Assembly (NCBI GenBank): GCA_009746045.1
Contig: RPFO01000050.1
Span: 3,099,216 to 3,163,215, forward strand
Reading direction: 5' to 3'
Length of the DNA stretch: 64,000 nucleotides
From: Mesostigma viride
Lineage: Eukaryota > Streptophyta > Mesostigmatophyceae > Mesostigmatales > Mesostigmataceae
The first letter of the stretch is position 1; every line of letters starts with the position of its first letter. Both the position numbers and the translations under genes were made by a program. The notes beneath the pieces were generated by a model that had not been told where the DNA came from, did not search any database, and worked only from the letters and a program-made list of their open reading frames with translations. Shown piece by piece: positions 1 through 11,269 of the stretch.

Positions 1-1
1 G

Positions 2-339
2 CTATAAAATGCGTAATGTGCTACCCACGAAATTCCTGGGCAGTTTGGTGCCCAGTCGCGTCATGAGACTGGCGACGTCTTGTCTCAATGCCGCCACCTC
101 CTGCCTGAGGCCCTCCTCCGCCCTGTTGGCCGCGATTTGCAAGTTCCTGCCGGCGGAGGTGGTGGCCGGTGCATCCGGGGGGGCGCCATATCGTCGTCCT
201 CGCCGGAGGACGACGAGGAAGGGGAATCGGATTCGGATTCGGATTCGGAGGAAGGCAACTGGCGGCTTTTCTTGCGCCGCCGGCCGATGTGCTCCTCCTC
301 CCGCGACATCATGGCCTTCTTCTTGAGCTTGGGCGCCAT
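2..339 (-). pseudogene. Small lysine/serine-rich, coiled-coil ORF broken at a G run
   Basis: An ATG at 339 opens a short protein with a basic N-terminus (MAPKLKKKAMMSREEE), then alternating Glu-Ser and an acidic GEDDD stretch. Near the G7 run at about 177-183 the frame is lost. The next frame continues with a heptad-like helix (NLQIAANRAEEGLRQEVAAL) and ends at a TAG at 4-2. The two halves read naturally as one protein of about 110 residues with a single-base indel between them. I do not recognise the family. Similar small coiled-coil ORFs accompany transposon genes elsewhere in this window (19738-20393 and 61390-61929), so an accessory transposon protein is possible, but that is inference. 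Confidence 0.4.
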
Positions 340-544
340 AGAAACTGATGAGCTGCGCGTAAACGTTAACTGGAGTCACCTACGCGTGGTGAAGACGTGA
401 AGGCGCACTTTCAAATTTCGCGTGCACTCCTGGTGCACTGTCAAATTTCGCGTACACACGTGGTTGCAGCCATCCGACGGCTACAACCCCAGTGGTCAGG
501 GGCAAACCAAACATCGCACGGTACACGTTCTTGCGGCATCGCTG

Positions 545-1075
545 TCAGGTCACCCTATAACGCGGCAACCCGCTGTTATACTGGCGGCAGTTGTGTACCA
601 CCCCCCGCCTTCCCACGGCAGGTACGCAGCGACTCGCTGTTGTGCTGGCTGCAGTTGTGTACCACCTGTACGGTTTTTGTGTACCACCCCGCTCCTTCCC
701 ACGGCAGGTACGCAGCGACTCGCTGTTGTCCTGGCTGCAGTTGTGTACCACCTGTACGGTATTTGTGTACCACCCCCCTCCTTCCCACGGCAGGTACGCA
801 GCGACTCGCTGTTGTCCTGGCTGCAGTTGTGTACCACCTGTACGGTATTTGTGTACCACCCCCCTCCTTCCCACGGCAGGTACGCAGCGACTCGCTGTTG
901 TCCTGGCTGAAGTTGTGTACCACCTGTACGGTTTTTGTGTACCACCCCGCTCCTTCCCACGGCAGGTACGCAGCGACCCGCTGTCGACCTGGCTGCAGTT
1001 GTGTACCACCTGTACGGTATTTGTGTACCACCCCCCTCCTTCCCGCGGCAGTTGTGTACCACCTTCGGTTTAGTT
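545..1075 (+). repeat. 86-bp satellite array, copy A
   Basis: About six tandem units of 86 bp, each containing GGTACGCAGCGACTCGCTG, a TTGTGTACCACC box repeated twice and a C-rich stretch ending CCTTCCCACGGCA. Units are nearly identical, with variants at the C run and at one G/C position. All frames stay open through it, giving long spurious ORFs on both strands. The same array occurs in the same orientation at 8650-9130. In both places it lies upstream of a plus-strand gene (ATG 1209 and ATG 9433), so it may belong to the 5' region of transposon genes. Confidence 0.9.
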
Positions 1076-1208
1076 AGGTATTGGTATAAGCCTCGTGTTG
1101 TAATTGCTGTACGTCCATGGCGTTTGTTGCAACTGGAGGTGTATACAATATTAATGGGACGACACTGCATGGCAACGATGCGCACGGAATTGTCAGCCTG
1201 ACAAGCAA

Positions 1209-4200
1209 ATGAGCTGGCTGAAGACTCGTCGATCTCAGGCATATTACAAGTCCCCCCAAAAGTCGTTCGTATGTGAGGCCCTTGAACGTTCTCGTCGTCA
1301 GGCACCCTTCTCGTTCCCCGATATCGGTCCACAACCGCTCGTCGCGCGCCCCAATGTCGGTGCCTCCGGGTCCGTTCCCAGCGGCGGGAACGACGGAGCC
1401 AAACGGCGAAGGCTGTTTGGTGAGCCACGCCAGGAATGCCCGCAAGGTGAACAGCTGTTGAAGACCGCCGAAGCTGTTGAAGTGGCTGAAGTGGATACAC
1501 GGTCGCCGGAGCCCGATGCGGCGGGCATGGAAGGCGTAGAGCCTGCTGAGCCGCGCCCTGATGACTCAATGGAGGAGGAATGGGGGGCGATGGCGGAGGA
1601 GGAATTTACGGCAGACGGTGGGGCAGGGGGGGCGATGGCGGAGGAGGGGCTTACGACAGACGGTGGGGGAGGAACGGCTGGTGATGTTGAGGCCGGCGCC
1701 GGCCGTGCATCAAGAAACCCATGGGCATGGTCTAAGCCGTTGTCTGGGAACGCGGATTTTACACAGGCTTCGCTTTTCTGCATAGCCACGGAGTTTGGTC
1801 TTCCTGATAAGTGCATCGAAGCGTTTCAGGAACTGGCGAAGCACCCACAATACAGTGTGACCAGCCACGGGGAGTTCGGCGTGGCTAGGAGACGGTCATT
1901 GGAGAAGGGCCTGCCCCTTGCGGACGCACTGACTGTGAATTGGGTCCCAGCGGAGGCAGAGGGCGATCCTTTGCGTGAGGCAGTCAAGTTCACTTACATC
2001 AGCATACAGTCAACGCTATCCGCTCTGCTGCAGAATGAGTCGTTCACGGGGAAACTGTTGCTAGAACACGAGATGAATGAGGATCGGCGTGTGTGGACTT
2101 TCAATCAGACCCAGTTTTACAACACCCATCCAACAGTTCAACAACAGGAGGTGCAGCTTCCCGCCTTGGCAGCAAGTTCCAGTGAGAAGCGGCAGAGTGT
2201 CGTCCGCATTGGGGACACCATCATGGTGTTAATGGACAACAACAAGGGGCAGCGAAAGCGAGAAGAACTTTGCCTTGTCCGCGCTGTCTTCATGCAAGTA
2301 AACGCTGACGGTACTCGTGAGCCATGGGCGAAAGTCCGGTAAGTGGCACGGATGGTGCTTTTGTGTCGATGTACACTCATCATGATATGCCCTTGGGATT
2401 GCACATGCTGAGTTAATTGCATTCTGCTGAAAACAGATTGGTGTCTGTCCGGGCTCCCTTGTTGGTTGGTACCAGTTGACCACTATAAACTGCCGTAATG
2501 GGCATGCATTCGGGCCAGTGCAAGCATGGTTATTAAACTGGGTTGTGGGAAGTGCAATGTTTGCACCATATATCAAGTATGATGACAGTGTTTATGCAGC
2601 AATGTGGTGTGTTTAGAGACCAAATAATGTCGTAGCCTTTTTGGTCCTGCATGAGCGCAAAGTTCCGAACACTATTTTCCCGAGGTTAGCCACTCCTCGG
2701 CATCCTCGGCATCCTAAATTGAGACCACGCATGCGCAGGATGACACAGAGTGCACTACATTTGGTGGGAGGATATTGACGTGTGCACGTCCAGCACGCTT
2801 GGATGGATCTAGTATTGTATATTGATGACAATCCTATAGTATTTGCCCGCCGTCATGATGCCTGCAGGTTCTTCTACCGCGCAAGGGATTGTCCGGGGGG
2901 GACCGTACCGCGGGATGCCGATCGTGTCAGTGAGGTCTTCTGGACGAAGCATGAGCAGGAGATCTCTTTACTGAACTACGGGGGTCACATTGACGTGGTT
3001 GGCGTCCGTAAGTGGAGGAAATTTGCCGAGGCTGACCGAGAGGGCGGGCGAGTGTTCTTCATGCGCAGGTCGTACAACCTGTCCCCGGACAAGCCTCGGT
3101 ACAAGAGGCTGAGATTCTCTAGATGGGAAGCCGAATTCCGCTGTTACCGCCCTTCTAAGTCTGGTCTACCCATCCTATATTTGGTAGTGGCGTTGTGGGA
3201 TGACTCATTTGAGGAGTATCTCCATCGGCATGGGACGCTGGAAGCGCATTTGTTCACTGTTCTGAACATCGAGCGCGCCGACAACAAGTCAAGAGACATG
3301 ATCTTCCCCATCACCGTGAGAGATACACATGTGCCACGAGAGGCAGTCCTTGAGTGTCTTGTGGAGGACATGAATGCGATGGCAGAGGGCGTGCCCATGC
3401 TTGTGAAGTTTCCCAAAACGCCAATGGAGCGGTGGGAAATCCGTGTCGCGAACCTGAACGTGATGGATTCGGCCGCCCGCAACGGCGCGATGGGGCACAA
3501 GGGTTGCACCGGCGACAAAGTGAGTGATGTTGTCACGTAGCTTGGTTCGGGGTGCTGCCCATGTGACCTTGATGTATTGGGAAGCTGTGTTGGTTTGTTA
3601 TCACCGTAACCATCAGGCCTTCTTTTATTTCTGCGTACCTTGGTGTGCGGCGCATTGTGGGTGTGTGCGCCACTGCAGGGATGCCCCTTTTGCAACGTTC
3701 ACCACGACGACTGGGCGGATGCGACGGTGGACGTGGCGGAGTACATGCGCAGTGAGAAGCAAACGGCGGAAATATTGGAGGAGATGGAGGGCATGGCGAC
3801 GGCCACGGCACGGAAAGAGAAGGCGAAGGAGACCGGGGTGATGTATCAGCCGCTGTGGCCTTGGCGGGATCTTCGATTCTTTGACCGCTACCGGCAGTAT
3901 CCGATGGATATCTTTCACAATCTGACGTTGGGTCTATGTAAGCAGGTGGCTCGCTACCTCGAGGAGGATGGAATTCCCACTCGCCAGCACCCGGAGTTGG
4001 ATGCTTGGGTAAGCGCACACCCCACGCGCGTCGGGAGCCGGCTGCCGCAGGGGAAAGCTTTTACCTTGTATCCACATTACAAGGGAATGGAGCTGCTGAC
4101 CCTGCTGTTCCAAATGCCTTTTGCACTTCCCATGCTGCTGCTGAGGAGGCGGAATGAGGGAGATGATAAGGAGAAAAGGAAGGCCCGGCGGATCAGCAAG

Positions 4201-5768
4201 ATGGTGATGCACCTCGCCAAGTGGGCGCAGATGATGCTTGGTCCCGTTACGTCTCCAATCTACAACTTGGCTGCGGACAACGTCTACGCCACTTTTCAAG
4301 AGTGTTTCGGCACCTTGTGGCCGCGTGGCAGCCTTGCAGGAAAGGGTCCTGGGGCAATGGCTGAGGCAGCGGATGGCGACGAAAAGAAGAAAAACGCGGA
4401 GAAGAAGAAGAAGAACGCGGAGAAGAAGAAGAAGAGGATGGCACGCCAAGACAATGCCGCCAGCCATAACGTCCACATACCGCGCCATGCTTTGGCACAG
4501 ACTGACGATGTGGGTCGTATCTGGTCCTTGGGCCCGCATGAATTTGAGGGGTACCACTTATTCCTGAAATCTCTCATGGAGTCGATGGCCAAATGCCACA
4601 GCAAGGAGCCGGGGCGTTACTTGCTGCAGAAACTACAGGGCTACTTGGCGTGGCAGTCCATGCTGGTTAAGGAGACATCCCAGCTCGATGAACGCGTGCT
4701 GCAAACCTTGCAGGAAAGCAGGATGTTCAACAAGCTGTATCCCAAAGCGTCCGCGACTGGTAGTGGCGCGAGTGGCGGTCCTTCTGGGCGGGAGGTGTGG
4801 GTGCGGGAAGGGGCGACTTTTCCAACGGTCATACACGAGCGCTGCGCGTTGGGGCGCATCGAGCAGGTGAGGAAACGCATGGGCGCTGTTGCTATGGCTG
4901 CGCTGGCGCTAGGGCTAGGGCATTCCTTGGTGTGCTGGGCCGACCCAGCATTTCCCTTCATATGCCCAGGCTAACAACGGCACTTGTGTGTTTTGCATGG
5001 GGTGCTGTGTGTGTGCAGGTCATGGGGGGCATGCCTTGCGGCCGTAACCCTAAGTCAACACCTACGTTGGCCGAAATTGGCGCTGACAAGCAGACGGTGG
5101 ACGAGCTTCTCGCCCCGCTGGGCTGTCCACCCTGGGATGAAGCAACTGGCAGCGTGAAGGTTTATGCTAGTGCAGTAGTCGGTGCCAGGACCATTACGAC
5201 TGGGGAGGTCAGGTGCTTCCACACTGATGCATACCCGGCAGGGCAAGTGGCGACAGCAGACTCATTGGCATACCAGGCGGCGGACAATGTGGACGCTGAA
5301 TTTTGGTTTGCTGAGGTTGGCACCATCTTCATGCTGACGCCTGCTGAGGGGGCCATGGGGAGCATGTGGTTTGTCCCGATTTGGTTTGAGTCAGGGGATG
5401 CAAAGGACGTTCAGGGCAATCCCATGTTCAACATGGACGAAACTGTGACGGACTGTCCTGTGTTCACCAAAGACATGACACTGTCCTCGCAGTGGAAAGC
5501 CACGGGGAAGTATCCACAGCCTCTGTCCTACCTGGGGTCACAGGTCCGACTGTTGCATCAGTGCTGGCGGCGTGGTTACGAAACCAAATGCAAAGTAAAG
5601 CATGTGGCGGCACGTGTAGGTGACACCACATCAGAACCAGTCCTACAGGTGAAGCACGACCACCTTGGGAACAACCACTACGTGCTCGATGCGTTTGATT
5701 GGGCGTGCCCAGCGTACTATCGTGACCTGCACATGGGGGGCGTGACGGACCAGCATGGGAAACGATGA
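1209..5768 (+). CDS. Four-exon transposase-like gene, KDZ/CACTA (Plavaka-type) affinity
   Basis: Four long coding blocks in one orientation look like exons of one gene: 1209-2338 (donor CCG|GTAAGT), about 2794-3519 (donor AAA|GTGAGT), 3679-4866 (acceptor CTGCAG|GGA, donor CAG|GTGAGG) and 5019-5768 (acceptor TGCAG|GTC, stop TGA). Exons 2, 3 and 4 join in phase. The phase of the exon 1/2 join is unresolved, so a small exon may be missing between 2339 and 2793. The joined product has LWDDSFEEYLH, then GHKGC, then C-P-F-C and later DIFHNLTLGL. This order of an acidic pair, Cys/His metal ligands and D-x-FH resembles DDE transposases of the Kyakuja-Dileera-Zisupton/CACTA group. Exon 1 is acidic and low-complexity in its first 180 residues. 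Exon 3 has a run of KKKNAE repeats. No terminal inverted repeats were found. The family call is inference from motif order. Confidence 0.5.
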
Positions 5769-5825
5769 CCTGCACAGGATGGGCGTGTCAGATAATCACG
5801 GCATTTTGTAACGTAGGGAGGCCAG

Positions 5826-6195
5826 TGTATTTATATTATTTGCCATGGGGCTGAGGTTGTGAGCATCCCATTCGTAATGCTCGTGCCCAGTTTGCGTGTG
5901 CCCAGTTTTGGGGACATTGTATTTATATTGTTGGCCATGGGGCTGAGGTTGTGAGCATCCCATTCGTCATGCTCGTGCCCAGTTTGCGTGTGCCCAGTTT
6001 TGGGGACATTGTATTTATATTGTTGGCCATGGGGCTAAGGTTATGAGCATCCCATTCGTCATGCTCGTGCCCAGTTTGCGTGTGCCCAGTTTTGGGGACA
6101 TTGTATTTATATTGTTGGCCATGGGGCTGAGGTTGTGAGCATCCCATTCGTCATGCTCGTGCCCAGTTTGCGTGTGCCCAGTTTTGGGGACATCC
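5826..6195 (+). repeat. 90-bp minisatellite
   Basis: About four tandem units of about 90 bp, each with TTTATATTGTTGGCCATGG, a GAGCATCCCATTCGT box and GCCCAGTTTGCGTGTGCCCAG. It starts about 60 bases after the stop of the transposase-like gene, so it may be its 3' region. Units differ at only a few positions. Confidence 0.85.
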
Positions 6196-6534
6196 TATTT
6201 AAATGTTTTTCTGTATTCATATACGTGGTAAGGGAACGACCCATTAGTAAATTTTCTGAGACTTTGCAAGTGAAATCAGACAACTATGCTCCATGTACAC
6301 TGCATGATACACCTGGATATCAAATATTACATAACTTGGTTAAGGTTTCTTTCCATCACTCCGAGGGCTCCTGATCTGTGGCTCGCCAATGGGTGCACGA
6401 GATTAAGCAATTGATATGACCTTTTGTGGATGCCCTACCTAACGCGAGGGCATGATCATCTTACCATGCAGTGATCAGAACCTGGGGCCAGGCTTTTTAA
6501 GGCAACGAGACAAGTGGGGCGTCATATTCATAGG
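6196..6534. other. No gene seen
   Basis: A/T-rich intergenic DNA between the 90-bp minisatellite and a LINE 3' end. No convincing ORF, RNA gene or repeat. Confidence 0.5.
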
Positions 6535-6683
6535 TTAATTAATTCATTAATTAATTAATTAATGAGGAACATCACTCCGTTGGGAGTCAATGGAGCACAT
6601 ATCCATGAGAAGGGGCATATGGCGTTTAAGACATCCTAGGCTACTTCATGCAAGGTTAAACTCGTGCTCCCTTTCTGCTTCAT
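6535..6683 (-). mobile_element. 5'-truncated LINE 3' end
   Basis: Read on the minus strand, the fragment ends with a conserved 3' box (CTCCCAACGGAG) followed by a TTAAT-rich tail, seen here as TTAATTAATTAATTAAT at about 6536-6563. The box CCGTTGGGAG recurs with a TTAA-rich tail at 11300, 11655, 17155, 28725 and 42295. The copy at 28698 has a 12-bp target duplication, which shows that the family is a LINE. This copy is only about 150 bp long and abuts the GGAT array on its 5' side. Confidence 0.7.
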
Positions 6684-7446
6684 GGATGGATGGATGGATG
6701 GATGGATGGATGGATGGATGGATGGATGGATGGATGGATGGATGGATGGATGGATGGATGGATGGATGGATGGATGGATGGATGGATGGATGGATGGATG
6801 GATGGATGGATGGATGGATGGATGGATGGATGGATGGATGGATGGATGGATGGATGGCTGGCTGGCTGGATGGCTGGATGGATGGATGGATGGATGGATG
6901 GATGGATGGATGGATGGATGGATGGATGGATGGATGGATGGATGGATGGATGGATGGATGGATGGATGGATGGATGGATGGATGGATGGAGGGAGGGAGG
7001 GAGGGATGGATGGATGGATGGATGGATGGAGGGAGGGAGGGAGGGAGGGAGGGAGGGAGGGAGGGAGGGATGGATGGATGGATGGATGGATGGATGGATG
7101 GATGGATGGATGGATGGAGGGAGGGAGGGAGGGAGGGAGGGAGGGAGGGAGGGATGGATGGATGGATGGATGGATGGATGGATGGATGGATGGATGGATG
7201 GATGGATGGATGGATGGATGGATGGATGGATGGATGGATGGATGGATGGATGGATGGCTGGCTGGATGGCTGGATGGATGGATGGATGGATGGATGGATG
7301 GATGGATGGATGGATGGATGGATGGATGGATGGATGGATGGCTGGATGGATGGATGGATGGATGGATGGATGGATGGATGGATGGATGGATGGATGGATG
7401 GATGGATGGATGGATGGATGGATGGATGGATGGCTGGCTGGCTGGA
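6684..7446 (+). repeat. (GGAT)n tetranucleotide array, about 760 bp
   Basis: A nearly pure GGAT array with blocks of GGGA (6987-7070 and 7116-7152) and scattered GGCT units. Since 4 x 3 = 12, all frames are open and give MDGW/HPSI-type repeats with no coding meaning. Confidence 0.97.
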
Positions 7447-7888
7447 TAGCGTATAACGTGCCATGAGCACCTTTTCCTATACGGTCACCTGACAATTTCA
7501 CTGCGATGAAATGCGTCAACTTGCTAGCGCTGTGAGAAACCTTTTGATCATAATTCGTGAGCCGCTGCAATGCAATGCTCCAATCCGACGGTGCATTGGT
7601 TTGCAGCTCAACGTCCCTGCAAGCGTGCGAGTCCGCGCCGTTGAACACACGCGACACCCTATGCAAAGCGGTGCATGTGCGCAGTCTGTAAGTCCGTGAA
7701 TTAAAAGCCTGTCTCGCCCTTAATGCCGACAGGGTTCCCGGCGACAGGTCCTGTCTGTTGGTCGACATTTTTCTTTTGCAGCTGGCCATCGTCGGTAGGT
7801 ATGAATGATGTCGATGTCCGTGAATTACGATGATACACGAGGTAGTCTATACCTAGGATCGAGAGCTTCTTCTTGTATGGCAATGCCG
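7447..7888. other. No gene seen
   Basis: Unique intergenic sequence between the GGAT array and the hairpin units. Only short ORFs without recognisable features. Confidence 0.5.
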
Positions 7889-8640
7889 GCAGGGCGATGA
7901 CGGTGACGGCCGTCACCGTCATCGCCCTCGACGGGCGTGATGAAACGGACCTGGTTGATAGGCGGCAGCTATTGACAATATAGGCCGTTTTTTATTACTC
8001 CGAATAAAGAGTTAAGAGGTTGGCCCTCGCCAGGGCGATGACGGGGCGATGACGGGGCGTTCACGCGCGTGATGAATAGAACCTGTTTGATAGGCAGCGG
8101 CTATTGGTAATATAGTTTGTTGATTAACAGAAGAGTTTAGATGTTGGCCCGTCGAGGGCGATGACGGTGACGACCGTCACCGTCATCGCCCTCGACGGGC
8201 CCGATGAAAAACCGATGTTTGATATGCGGCAGCTATTGGTAGTATAGGTCGTTGACTATTACTCCGAATAAACAGTTAACGGGTTAAGGCCCTCGGCCGG
8301 GCGATGACGGGGCGATGACGGGGCGTTCACGCGCGTGATGAATAGGACCTGTTTGATAGGCAGCGGCTATTGGTAATATAGTTTGTTGATTAACAGAAGA
8401 GTTTAGATGTTGGCCCGTCGAGGGCGATGACGGTGACGACCGTCACCGTCATCGCCCTCGACGGGCCCGATGAAAAACCGATGTTTGATATGCGGCAGCT
8501 ATTGGTAGTATAGGTCGTTGACTATTACTCCGAATAAACAGTTAACGGGTTAAGGCCCTCGGCCGGGCGATGACGGGGCGATGACGGGGCGTTCACGCGC
8601 GTGATGAATAGGACCTGTTTAATAGGCGGCGGCTATCGCT
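7889..8640 (+). repeat. 266-bp tandem units, each with a perfect 25-bp hairpin
   Basis: Roughly three units with a period of 266 bp (the GTCGAGGGCGATG box occurs at 8151 and 8417). Each contains a near-perfect palindrome centred at about 7913, 8175 and 8441. In the two full units the arms are 25 bp (they begin CCCGTCGAGGGCGATGACGG) with a 2-nt loop. Each unit also has a GGGCGATGACGGGGCG direct repeat and GTTCACGCGCGTGATGAATAG. It runs directly into the 86-bp satellite. Confidence 0.85.
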
Positions 8641-8649
8641 AATATATAG

Positions 8650-9130
8650 GTCGGATATTTGTGTAGCACCCCCCTCCTTCCCACGGCAGGTACGCAGCGA
8701 CTCGCTGTTGTCCTGGCTGCAGTTGTGTACCACCTGTACGGTATTTGTGTACCACCCCCCTCCTTCCCACGGCAGGTACGCAGCGACTCGCTGTTGTCCT
8801 GGCTGCAGTTGTGTACCACCTGTACGGTATTTGTGTACCACCCCCCTCCTTCCCACGGCAGGTACGCAGCGACTCGCTGTTGTCCTGGCTGCAGTTGTGT
8901 ACCACCTGTACGGTTTTTGTGTACCACCCCGCTCCTTCCCACGGCAGGTACGCAGCGACTCGCTGTTGTGCTGGCTGCAGTTGTGTACCACCTGTACGGT
9001 TTTTGTGTACCACCCCGCTCCTTCCCACGGCAGGTACGCAGCGACTCGCTGTTGTGCTGGCTGCAGTTGTGTACCACCTGTACGGTATTTGTGTACCACC
9101 TCCCTCCTTCCCACGGCAGGAATGCAGCGA
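8650..9130 (+). repeat. 86-bp satellite array, copy B
   Basis: Five to six units of the same 86-bp repeat as at 545-1075, in the same orientation. The first unit has GTGTAGCACC in place of GTGTACCACC. It sits about 300 bases upstream of the ATG at 9433. Confidence 0.9.
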
Positions 9131-9229
9131 CCCGCTGTCGACCCGCTATTGCACTAAACCGCGTGCATCATTGCACATTAGGTGTGGCAGAATATCACCA
9201 TGCACCCTCCTTCCCACACAAATCTCTGC

Positions 9230-9247
9230 TGCCCATGTGCGGCGTGG
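9230..9247 (+). promoter_or_regulatory. 18-bp motif shared with the replitron upstream region
   Basis: TGCCCATGTGCGGCGTGG followed closely by a CAACAACAAC stretch. The same 18 bp occurs on the minus strand at 62261-62244, also followed by an ACAACAAC run, about 315 bases upstream of the gene starting at 61929. In both places it lies 200-320 bases 5' of a gene. Promoter or element-end roles are both possible. Confidence 0.4.
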
Positions 9248-9432
9248 ACATACAACAACAACTACTACAACAGGCTTTTTCCCGCAAATCTCACCACCCG
9301 GTTCTCAAGTCGAACGACGACATAACTTTTACGAGTCCATTTTTCCTCGCATAGTGACTAACTAACTGTATCGCGGCGTGAACACTCCCGCAGACATCTC
9401 AGGTGCAGGCGGCAGCCTTTGCATTAGCGGAC

Positions 9433-10677
9433 ATGTCGAATGATACAGGGGAGCGGTCCCCCATGAGCTCGGCGGATACGGGATCCTATCCCTCCGACTC
9501 GGAGGAGTCATTCCGGTCGGGAGGGACACTGTATTCGACGGAGTCGTTGCCGGCGGTAGTCGAAGAATTTTTGCGGACCCATTGCGATTTGGCAACGGTA
9601 ACCGAGAATCTGTCCTTATCGCAGAAGAGCATTGCCGGACGATTACACCGCATGAGGGTTGCTGACCAGCACAGGCCTGATGAGCCGGCATGGTTCGGCC
9701 AAGATATGGAGCCCGGAATCCTCGGGTGCATTGTTGACCTACTCGGCCCCCTGGAACGCGCGAGGGTCAGCGTAATGAGCAAAGAAGTGCGTTTGATAGT
9801 GCAGCAGCACAAGTGGCAGATCAAGACCGGTATTCATTGGAGGGAGGCGGAGCATTTGGAGGCAGAGTACGGCCCTATTGACGACATCGCAGCACCTACG
9901 CGCATGCTCATCACTGGCACCTTATTCGATCCCACCCGGGCTAATCCCATCAGGAATAACAGCATCACGTTGGAGCTGTCTGCATCCACCCTGGAGGCAT
10001 ACGGCACCACATTTCGCAAGCTCATGTCGGATGTGAAGTCGCGACTGCGCCGGCAGCCTCCCACCTGCCTGGGGAACTTGTTCTCGCTTCGCGACATTCC
10101 CGCAGACCTGGGCAGTCAGTGGAGCATGGAATACGTTGCCCAGTGGCGGCAACATGAAGACGAAAGGCGCGGCCACGACCTGCTGCCCCCAGAGGAAATG
10201 GAGAGGCAGCTCGTGGCAGAGTGGAACCACGTATGGCAGTCGCCGATCATGTGGGGTCTGTACAGCATTGTGGTCTTCACCAGCTGCCAGGCTTGGGGAG
10301 AGGGGTGGGAGTCCGCGGGGCATACTAGGGACTATTGGGATCGTGCAGGGTGGGCAACTTTGCTGGAGTCCATGCCCACACTTGATCCCGTGGTTCTCGC
10401 CGGCGCCGTCTTGTTGACGCACCCAGCGGCTACCAACGTCCTTAAAGAGCGGTTGCAGGAGCCCTGCACGTTGCGGCTGCTGCGTGGAAGAGGGTCGCAC
10501 CTGGTTGAGGAGGCACGGACAACGTGCATGCGCGACGGCAATCGATTTGGGCGGTCTACCCAGAACACGTATGGGCAGGCAGGACGCTTTCTGGGCGAGT
10601 GTGGCCGGTGGCTCTACACTATCAGTCGGAGTGCCGTCCCGACCCTCATGGGCGTGAAAGTGGTTACTCGTATCTAG
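9433..10677 (+). CDS. Unrecognised gene, about 414 residues
   Basis: One open frame from ATG 9433 to TAG 10677, longer than any chance frame nearby that is not a tandem repeat. The N-terminus is Ser/Asp/Glu-rich (MSNDTGERSPMSSADTG). The rest is a mixed, folded-looking sequence with many Trp residues (WREAEHLEAEYG, WNHVWQSPIMWG). I see no known motif, signal peptide or membrane span. It follows the 86-bp satellite and the 18-bp motif shared with the replitron, so it is probably a transposon gene. The open frame continues upstream from 9433 to an AG at 9401-9402 (CATCTCAG|GTGCAG), so the first coding exon could lie further 5'. Confidence 0.5.
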   Translation: MSNDTGERSPMSSADTGSYPSDSEESFRSGGTLYSTESLPAVVEEFLRTHCDLATVTENLSLSQKSIAGRLHRMRVADQHRPDEPAWFGQDMEPGILGCIVDLLGPLERARVSVMSKEVRLIVQQHKWQIKTGIHWREAEHLEAEYGPIDDIAAPTRMLITGTLFDPTRANPIRNNSITLELSASTLEAYGTTFRKLMSDVKSRLRRQPPTCLGNLFSLRDIPADLGSQWSMEYVAQWRQHEDERRGHDLLPPEEMERQLVAEWNHVWQSPIMWGLYSIVVFTSCQAWGEGWESAGHTRDYWDRAGWATLLESMPTLDPVVLAGAVLLTHPAATNVLKERLQEPCTLRLLRGRGSHLVEEARTTCMRDGNRFGRSTQNTYGQAGRFLGECGRWLYTISRSAVPTLMGVKVVTRI

Positions 10678-10970
10678 AACACCAGTCTTTGTGGATGCGT
10701 TTCAGTCAGCTGTGATCGAGTTGCTGGTGGTTGTTACCTGTGGGACATTTCTTGTGGGGGGAGACTTGGTCCATATCTCAGGCTTGTCTTACATGATGCA
10801 GTGGCACTTTGGTGCTGGAGGGTTAATTGTGGCCCGGCCTGCCGGTTTAGCTTCAGTGCTCTCATGTCGGCCTTTCCCTTGGCCTGTCGTGGTCTTGTTG
10901 TTACCACCTATTGACAGTGCCAATATCTTTTGACAAGAGCTTTCAGTTATGTCTACTGTTTTATTTTCAG

Positions 10971-11150
10971 GTCGTCTGTGACTGACGCCACATGGGATGA
11001 GATAGGAGGTACTCGGCTATCATTGGTAATTACTTTAATGCATGCCCATTGGGCCATGCATAGTGTATATTTTTTATGCATGCACGCCATTATGTATCGC
11101 TGGGTCCATCCCATCAAATGCTTGTTTATTGCCAGGTCTGGTGGAAGTCC
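10971..11150 (+). other. Two possible micro-exons downstream of the 9433 gene
   Basis: 10971-11008 is bracketed by TTTTATTTTCAG and GGTACT. 11136-11150 is bracketed by TTTATTGCCAG and GTAAGTAC. Both have good splice signals and lie just downstream of the 9433-10677 gene. They could be 3' exons of it if its last donor lies before the TAG. Without transcript data this is only a suggestion. Confidence 0.25.
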
Positions 11151-11269
11151 GTAAGTACTTGCGTGTCATGCGCATGGGCATGTTTATAGTACTATGCTAA
11201 TCTCTTTAGAAACATAATTACACGGAAGTTACAAATCTCATCTGCATCATGCCCCAAGACACTACATTA

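Noticed and set aside
545-1569. Overlapping frames in the 86-bp satellite on both strands
   Set aside because: Open in several frames only because the unit lacks stops. No domain, and the same occurs at 8650-9130.
2739-2793. Acceptor at 2738 to join exon 1 and exon 2 of the 1209 gene in phase
   Set aside because: It gives the right phase but meets a TGA at 2776, so this join cannot be used.
6590-7470. Long frames rich in MDGW or HPSI repeats
   Set aside because: They are translations of the GGAT array. A 4-bp repeat without stops is open in all frames.
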